Assembly: GCA_021787255.1 (NCBI GenBank)
Contig: JAJYMD010000318.1
Coordinates: forward strand, 1-9,584
Direction of reading: 5' to 3'
From: Actinomycetes bacterium
GTDB taxonomy: Bacteria > Actinomycetota > Acidimicrobiia > Acidimicrobiales > RAAP-2
Length of the DNA stretch: 9,584 nt
Under the pieces are notes generated by a model. It was given only the letters and a program-made list of their open reading frames with translations. It was not told the origin of the DNA and ran no database searches. Of the stretch, positions 5,730 through 9,584 are shown piece by piece (position 1 is the stretch's first letter; the number at the start of each line of letters is the position of its first letter). The position numbers and the translations under genes are program-made.

Positions 5730-7502
5730 TCAGCCGCCCGGCTGCAGCGGAAGGACGAGGGTGAACGTCGACCCTTCCCCCTCGCGCGACTCCACTTCGA
5801 CCCAGCCCTGGTGATTGTTGGCGACATGGCGGACGATGGAAAGCCCGAGCCCCGTGCCGCCCGTCTCGCGGCTGCGTCCATGGTCGACCCTGTAGAAGCG
5901 CTCGAAGATGCGGTCGAGGTCCCGTGCCGGGATGCCCACGCCGTGGTCCACGACGGCGATCCGCACGGTGTCCCTGGTGGCGCCCGCCGGAGCGCCCGGT
6001 CCGCCGGGCATCTGCAACGGCCCTGAGGGTGCCTCGGCGCCTTGGGCGCCGCCGGTGCGGGTCTCGCCGCCGAAGCCGGTCGCGCCGCGGATCGTCGCCT
6101 GCTCGGACCACGGCATCTGCGTTCCGGCATCAGGCGAGGCCGATGTGCGCGGCGCAAGCAGCGGGCCGGCCTCCTTGGCGTCGCTTTGCTCCGCGTGGGG
6201 CTCGTTGCCGAGGTCCCTGGCGAGATGCGTCGCGGCGGCCGGCAGGGCTGTGGGTGAAGGGCGGGACGGTGTCGAAGAGGACACTGACGGGCGTCCGGTC
6301 ACCGCAAGCCCCGGAGCGACGATCACCGTGCCCCCGGCCGGCGCGACGCGCACCGCGGGCGCCTGGGGAGGTGCGGCGCCCTCGATGCCGGCGCCCCGAG
6401 CGCTTCCTGCGGCCTCGAGCGGTGCTCGCGCGACCTCGACGTCCACGACGACGGTGCTCCCGTCGGAGGAGTAGGTGACGGCGTTCTCGATCAGCGCGTG
6501 CATGGCCGAAACGAGCTGCCGCCGGTCGCCCGACACCACGACCGGGGGTTCCGCCTCGTTCATGGTGATCGTGATCCCCCGCTGCTCGGCGGCCGACCGC
6601 ACGCGCTCCACGGCCTCTGCGATCACCAGGTTCACCGGAACGGGCTCGCGTGGCGGGGCCTCCTCGGACTCGATCCGGCTCAGGTCGAGGAGGTCGTCGA
6701 TGATCCGGCTCACGCGGAACGCTTCGGCGTGGATCCTGTTCGCGAGTCGCCGCGCCACCTCGGTGTCGGGCTCCGAGACGAGCGTCTCGGCCAGCAGCCC
6801 CAGCGCGCCCATCGGCGTCTTCAGCTCGTGGCTCACGTTGGCGACGAAGTCGCGGCGGATCTCCTCGAGACGCCGGCGCTCGGAGACGTCCTCGATGATC
6901 GCGATCACGCCGAGGGGGCGCCGGCCGTCGTCGATGAGCCGCGTACGGACCATGAGGGTACGCCGCGGCGGACCGTAGAGGTCGAGCGTCCGCTCGGCGG
7001 CGCCCGTGTCCCACGCGTCCTCCAACAGCTCGGTGACGGCTTGCGCGGCGAGCGCGTCACCCTGGCGGCTCACCATGAGCGCATTGGCCCGCGCATTGCG
7101 GTAGACGACGGTCCCGTTCTCGTCGCACAGGACGACGCCCTGGGGGAACGTGTCGAGCGACCTGCGCAGCCGAATGGCGTCGGCGCTCGAGTCCGCGACG
7201 GCTTCGGTCGCCGCTCCCGTCACCTGCTCCAGGTACGAGAGCGCCGTCTCGAGGCTCGCGTTCTCGTCGGGCGTCTCGATCCCGAGCCGGGAGCCGAGAG
7301 CCGTCAGCCGCTGCGACAGCGCGCGCCGGCCCGAACGTCTGCCGACGAGGAGGGCTGAGGAGACGCTGGCCACGAAGATCGCTGCTCCGACACCGACGAC
7401 CTCGGGCACGGGGAAGCCGCTCGACACGGCGACGGCGGGCCACGCCGCAGCGAGCGCGGCGGTCGTCTCGTGGAGGAGCAGGGGGATGAGCACGGCGGTC
7501 AC
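5730..7502 (-). CDS. senX3: SenX3-like sensor histidine kinase with an insertion in the ATPase domain
   Basis: 590-residue membrane sensor kinase. The N-terminus has a hydrophobic stretch (about 3-28) and a clearer membrane helix (about 35-54). A PAS-like domain (about 113-205; FPQGVVLCDENGTVVYRNARAN) precedes the dimerisation/phospho-acceptor helix FVANVSHELKTPMGAL with H225. The HATPase domain shows the N-box ALIENAV (N340), G1 DHGVGIP (519-525), F-box FERFYR (533-538) and G2 GGTGLGLS (548-555). N-box and G1 are normally about 30 residues apart; here about 180, because a Pro/Ala/Gly/Ser-rich stretch (about 360-510) is inserted. Flanking motifs stay in one frame, so it is not a frameshift. 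It phosphorylates the RegX3-like regulator encoded downstream. The start is GTG 7502; no in-frame ATG lies upstream before a stop, and codon 4 is a second possible GTG. Confidence 0.92.
   Translation of the reverse strand: MTAVLIPLLLHETTAALAAAWPAVAVSSGFPVPEVVGVGAAIFVASVSSALLVGRRSGRRALSQRLTALGSRLGIETPDENASLETALSYLEQVTGAATEAVADSSADAIRLRRSLDTFPQGVVLCDENGTVVYRNARANALMVSRQGDALAAQAVTELLEDAWDTGAAERTLDLYGPPRRTLMVRTRLIDDGRRPLGVIAIIEDVSERRRLEEIRRDFVANVSHELKTPMGALGLLAETLVSEPDTEVARRLANRIHAEAFRVSRIIDDLLDLSRIESEEAPPREPVPVNLVIAEAVERVRSAAEQRGITITMNEAEPPVVVSGDRRQLVSAMHALIENAVTYSSDGSTVVVDVEVARAPLEAAGSARGAGIEGAAPPQAPAVRVAPAGGTVIVAPGLAVTGRPSVSSSTPSRPSPTALPAAATHLARDLGNEPHAEQSDAKEAGPLLAPRTSASPDAGTQMPWSEQATIRGATGFGGETRTGGAQGAEAPSGPLQMPGGPGAPAGATRDTVRIAVVDHGVGIPARDLDRIFERFYRVDHGRSRETGGTGLGLSIVRHVANNHQGWVEVESREGEGSTFTLVLPLQPGG
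5973..6425 (-). other. Low-complexity insertion inside the senX3 HATPase coding region
   Basis: This DNA encodes residues about 360-510 of the kinase. The two beta strands that normally form a tight hairpin, STVVVDVEVA and DTVRIAVVDH, flank it. The encoded stretch is rich in Pro, Ala, Gly, Ser and Thr, has no recognisable domain, and is predicted disordered by eye. Its GC content resembles the surroundings, so recent foreign origin is not evident. Confidence 0.75.
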
Positions 7503-7614
7503 GTGCCCTCGCCGCTCCTGCCGCTGGTCCCGGTCGTGCTCATCACGTCCTCAGCATGGCAGCCGCACCCCGGTCGTGCGGGCATTCCGGCTCGAGGTCC
7601 ATCTCGACAAGAAA

Positions 7615-7643
7615 CATCATGAAAGATCTCGAGTGATCATGAG
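7615..7643. repeat. Paired ATCATGA repeats, 20 bp apart, in the senX3/T4SS-like divergent region
   Basis: ATCATGA occurs at 7616-7622 and 7636-7642, exactly two helical turns apart; read on the minus strand the extended units are TTCATGATG and CTCATGATC. They flank CTCGAG and lie in the most AT-rich stretch of the window (about 7600-7670), just upstream of or overlapping the proposed plus-strand promoter. An operator shared by the divergent genes, possibly for RegX3 itself, is a hypothesis. TCATGA is self-complementary, so the units can be read in either direction. Confidence 0.45.
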
Positions 7644-7658
7644 AACGACAGTTATGCT
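7629..7658 (+). promoter_or_regulatory. Putative promoter of the T4SS-like operon
   Basis: TATGCT (7653-7658) matches four of six bases of the -10 consensus; TCGAGT (7629-7634) at an 18-bp spacer is a weak -35. It lies about 43 bases before the ATG at 7701 and inside the AT-rich part of the gap. The matching minus-strand promoter for senX3 was not found with any confidence. Confidence 0.4.
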
Positions 7659-7690
7659 TCGTAAGCGCATCGGGCGGGAGGGACGACCGG

Positions 7691-7696
7691 AAGGAG
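7691..7696 (+). promoter_or_regulatory. Ribosome binding site of the small membrane protein gene
   Basis: AAGGAG lies four bases before ATG 7701. It is the clearest Shine-Dalgarno in the window, where most other genes lack one, and it fixes the start of this gene. It also implies a leadered transcript. Confidence 0.7.
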
Positions 7697-7700
7697 CGCA

Positions 7701-8111
7701 ATGGCAGCCACTCGAGCAGTGACGGCAACGGGTGCGGTGTGGCGGTTCGCAGTCGCCGCCCGCGGGGTCGCGGGAGCGCACGTCCCGCGTCGCAGCGCGT
7801 TCTTAAGCGTGCAGAGCTCCACATTCACCACTTTCAAGCCGACAGCGGGACTCCTGCCGGGCGGCAGCACGCTGCTCCATCTGGTCGACGGCCTCGGAGG
7901 CTGGGCGCTGATCCTTTCGCTGGCCGGGCTGGTCATCGGCGCCGCCTTGTGGGCGATCGGCTCGCACTCCCAGAACTACCAGCAGTCCTACGTCGGGAGG
8001 CGCGCGGTCCTCGTGTCGGGCGTTGCGGCCCTGCTCATCGGCGCCGCGCCGACCCTCATCAATTTCTTCTTCAACACCGGCCATGGCATCGTCAACCCGC
8101 TTCCGAACTGA
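7701..8111 (+). CDS. Small two-helix membrane protein of a conjugation/T4SS-like operon
   Basis: 136-residue protein with an Arg-rich N-terminal region (1-45), a Gly/Pro turn (TAGLLPGGS), then two membrane helices at about 61-87 and 102-125. The helices are separated by the polar loop SHSQNYQQSYVGRR (88-101), and a short tail follows. Size and the pattern WAIGSHS, then GRRAVLVSGVAALLIGAAPTLINFFFN, match my memory of the small membrane proteins (DUF6112-like) that precede the TrbL-like gene in actinobacterial integrative elements. A VirB2/TrbC-like role is possible from the two-helix layout. The next gene begins within or just after its end, so they are one operon. The first 36 residues do not form a convincing signal peptide; GTG 7809 is an alternative start but lacks a ribosome site. 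The gene is real; the family name is less certain. Confidence 0.82.
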   Translation: MAATRAVTATGAVWRFAVAARGVAGAHVPRRSAFLSVQSSTFTTFKPTAGLLPGGSTLLHLVDGLGGWALILSLAGLVIGAALWAIGSHSQNYQQSYVGRRAVLVSGVAALLIGAAPTLINFFFNTGHGIVNPLPN

Positions 8112-8118
8112 GCCGGCC

Positions 8119-9584
8119 GTGGCGTGCCCACTTCCGCTCGACCTCCTGTGCAGCGCGGTCGGCGGCGCGGAGTCGTCGGTCGCCGGCAGCGTGCTGTCCG
8201 CGATCGCGGGATGGGTGATCGGCGGGGCGACCTGGCTCCTCGACGAGCTGGGGAAGGTCATCGCGTCGACCACGGCGGTGAACGTGCGCGCATCGTGGTT
8301 CCTCGTCCATTACAAGCTCATGCTTGCGATCTCCGCCGCGGTCGCGGTCCCGATGCTCGTGCTCGCTTCCGTGCAAGCGCTGTACCACCAGAACGTCGCC
8401 GTTCTCCTGCGCGCGGCGTTCGTCCACCTTCCGCTCGCGGGACTGCTCACCGCGGCGGCCGTCCAGATCGTCCAGCTCGCGCTCGAGGCGACCAATGCCC
8501 TCTGCACCACCGTGACGACAGGGACCGGAGCCGAGCTTGGCAGGACCTTCAAGTCCATCGGCAGGGCGCTGTCGCATCAGCCGTTGCCGATGCCGACGTT
8601 CGTCATGACGGTCGGCGCGCTGCTCATCGTGGCGGGCGCGTTCGTGCTTTGGCTGGAGCTGCTCGTACGCGCAGCCGCGATCTACGCGGCGGTGCTGTTC
8701 CTCCCGCTCGCGCTGGCGAGCCTGGTGTGGCCGGCGGTGTCCCACTGGTGCAGGCGCCTCACCGAGACGCTCGTCGCGCTCGTGCTGTCCAAGTTCGTGG
8801 TCGTCGCGGTGCTCTCGCTCGCGGTGGGGGCGGTGAGCTCGGGTGCCGGCTTCTCGACGGTGCTCGCCGGCGGAGCACTGCTGTTGCTCGCGGCCTTCAC
8901 GCCGTTCACGCTGCTGCGGCTCGTGCCGCTCGTGGAGGCCGGCGCCGCGACGCAGCTGGAAGGCGCGCGCCAGCGTGTCCGCGCCGCGTGGGGGAGGGCA
9001 CCCGACAGCGCGGTCGGCTTCGCGCTGCGCCAGGCGCGCGAGCACGGGGCCCATCGTCAGACAGCCATGCCGCCCTTCACACCGGGCGTGCCGGGCACGG
9101 GGACGACAGTGGACCCCGGAGCGCCTGGGCCCTCGGGCGGAGCGGGGCCGGTGGGTCCGGGCGGGATCGGCGGACCGGGCGGGATCGGCGGGCCGGGGAT
9201 GCTCGAGCACATGCCGGGCGGTGGCATGCCGGGAACCGGCTCGAACGCGACGGGGTCCGGGTCCACGAGCGGCGGGGGGCGCGCCGGTGGCGTGGGGCTT
9301 GCCGGGGGCGGGGGGCTCGTCGGCGGCGGGGGGCTCGTCGGGAGCGGAGCCGCGCTCGCGAACGGCGGGGCCGGTCTTGCAGTCGGGGAAGCAGCTCTCG
9401 CAGGCAGCAAGGCAGGTCCCGCGTTCGGCGGGCACGGGGGCGAGGAAGGGCGGCAGCTCCCTCTCGGCTGGTTGCCTCGAGAGGCATTCCCGCCAGGGGA
9501 TCCGACCCCGCCTCCGGGGACAATCCCGCTGTGGGAGGGATCTCCCGAGAGCGTGCGTGCCGCGCTCGAGGCGACAGCGCGGCC
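8119..9584 (+). CDS. TrbL/VirB6-like conjugal transfer membrane protein (3' end beyond the window)
   Basis: Open frame to the right edge, 488 complete codons from GTG 8119. The first 285 or so residues hold hydrophobic helices at about 66-87, 93-124, 161-178, 181-206, 216-240 and 246-270, with motifs such as LWLELLVRAAAIYAAVLFLPLALA (in 177-200) and VLSKFVVVAVLSLA (222-235). This fits the VirB6/TrbL inner-membrane channel component of type IV secretion. From about 318 the protein becomes a Gly/Pro-rich tail with six-residue repeats, then a Pro-rich end. It follows the small membrane protein by seven bases from GTG 8119. ATG 8083 is in frame and would add 12 residues with a 29-base overlap; neither start has a Shine-Dalgarno. 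I prefer GTG because MACPLPLDLLC resembles the Cys-containing N-termini I recall for actinobacterial relatives. Genes beyond the edge would be expected to include a VirB4-like ATPase. Confidence 0.83.
   Translation, partial: MACPLPLDLLCSAVGGAESSVAGSVLSAIAGWVIGGATWLLDELGKVIASTTAVNVRASWFLVHYKLMLAISAAVAVPMLVLASVQALYHQNVAVLLRAAFVHLPLAGLLTAAAVQIVQLALEATNALCTTVTTGTGAELGRTFKSIGRALSHQPLPMPTFVMTVGALLIVAGAFVLWLELLVRAAAIYAAVLFLPLALASLVWPAVSHWCRRLTETLVALVLSKFVVVAVLSLAVGAVSSGAGFSTVLAGGALLLLAAFTPFTLLRLVPLVEAGAATQLEGARQRVRAAWGRAPDSAVGFALRQAREHGAHRQTAMPPFTPGVPGTGTTVDPGAPGPSGGAGPVGPGGIGGPGGIGGPGMLEHMPGGGMPGTGSNATGSGSTSGGGRAGGVGLAGGGGLVGGGGLVGSGAALANGGAGLAVGEAALAGSKAGPAFGGHGGEEGRQLPLGWLPREAFPPGDPTPPPGTIPLWEGSPESVRAALEATAR
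9157..9192 (+). repeat. 18-bp tandem repeat encoding PGGIGG units
   Basis: Two 18-base units (9157-9174, 9175-9192) differ only at the last base (A against G). They encode PGGIGG twice in the tail of the TrbL-like protein and are followed by a further partial unit (PG). The near-identity at third positions shows recent slippage or duplication in addition to amino-acid-level constraint. Confidence 0.7.
9307..9340 (+). repeat. 18-bp tandem repeat encoding GGGGLV units
   Basis: GGCGGGGGGCTCGTCG occurs at 9307-9322 and again at 9325-9340, a period of 18 bases. It encodes GGGGLV twice in the glycine-rich tail of the TrbL-like protein; a diverged unit (GVGLAG) precedes it. The six-G runs make this a likely slippage and assembly-error site. 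Confidence 0.7.

Noticed and set aside
3962..6157. 731-codon minus-strand open frame spanning serS, regX3 and senX3
   Set aside because: It runs antisense through serS and out of frame through regX3 and senX3, each of which has full motif sets in another frame.
6000..6400. Frameshift or gene fusion as the cause of the kinase insertion
   Set aside because: N-box and G1/F/G2 motifs on both sides are in the same uninterrupted frame, and the segment contains no second domain.
7503..7700. Integration site or tRNA at the border of the T4SS-like operon
   Set aside because: No cloverleaf, CCA end, integrase or long direct repeat was found; only promoter-like features are present.
7654..7722. 22-codon leader peptide starting MLRKRIG, overlapping the start of the small membrane protein gene
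   Set aside because: It has no ribosome site, its ATG lies inside the proposed -10 element, and there is no attenuator-like structure around it.
7785..7811. Twin-arginine export motif in PRRSAFLS of the small membrane protein
   Set aside because: The Tat consensus needs one residue between RR and FL. Here there are two, and no hydrophobic signal core follows.
8092..9435. 447-codon minus-strand open frame at the right end
   Set aside because: The composition is Arg/His/Glu-rich low complexity, and it is antisense to the TrbL-like frame, which shows well-formed membrane helices and continues to the edge.

Overview
The window is dense, very GC-rich chromosomal DNA with short intergenic gaps, frequent GTG starts and few Shine-Dalgarno sequences (several genes look leaderless). 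Together with a SenX3-RegX3-type two-component pair, an actinobacterial-style CtaA next to an ABC-2 exporter, and an actinobacterial conjugation-type membrane operon, this points to Actinomycetota. An Acidimicrobiia-like lineage is my best guess, but it is an inference from gene content and not from a marker tree.

Layout. Positions 1-965 (minus) hold a nearly complete heme A synthase (ctaA) whose 3' end runs off the left edge. Positions 966-1101 are a divergent control region with a perfect 10-bp tandem repeat. Positions 1102-1707 (plus) encode a membrane-anchored TlpA/ResA-like thioredoxin with a WCSPC motif. Positions 1723-3506 (minus) are a two-gene ABC-2 exporter, ATPase then permease, overlapping by GTGA. 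A 29-bp gap with facing TAnnnT elements separates it from serS (3536-4840, plus). serS meets regX3 (4915-5679, minus) tail to tail across a strong symmetric hairpin. senX3 (5730-7502, minus) lies just upstream of regX3. A relatively AT-rich 198-bp divergent region (7503-7700) then leads to a plus-strand pair: a small two-helix membrane protein (7701-8111) and a large TrbL/VirB6-like polytopic protein with a Gly-rich tail (8119 to the right edge, incomplete).

How the genes work together. The left third looks like a respiration/cytochrome-oxidase maturation neighbourhood. The order ATPase, permease, ctaA on one strand matches my recollection of mycobacterial Rv1458c-Rv1457c-Rv1456c, except that a divergent TlpA-like gene sits between permease and ctaA. 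serS is housekeeping. The SenX3-RegX3 pair would sense a signal, phosphate-related in mycobacteria, and shares its upstream control region with the start of a type IV secretion/conjugation-like operon whose remaining genes lie beyond the window.

The points most worth following are the roughly 150-residue disordered insertion inside the kinase ATP-binding domain, the T4SS-like operon sharing its promoter region with the two-component system, the altered motif 3 of the SerRS, and the thioredoxin gene placed beside ctaA. No rRNA, tRNA, CRISPR array, transposase or integrase was recognised.
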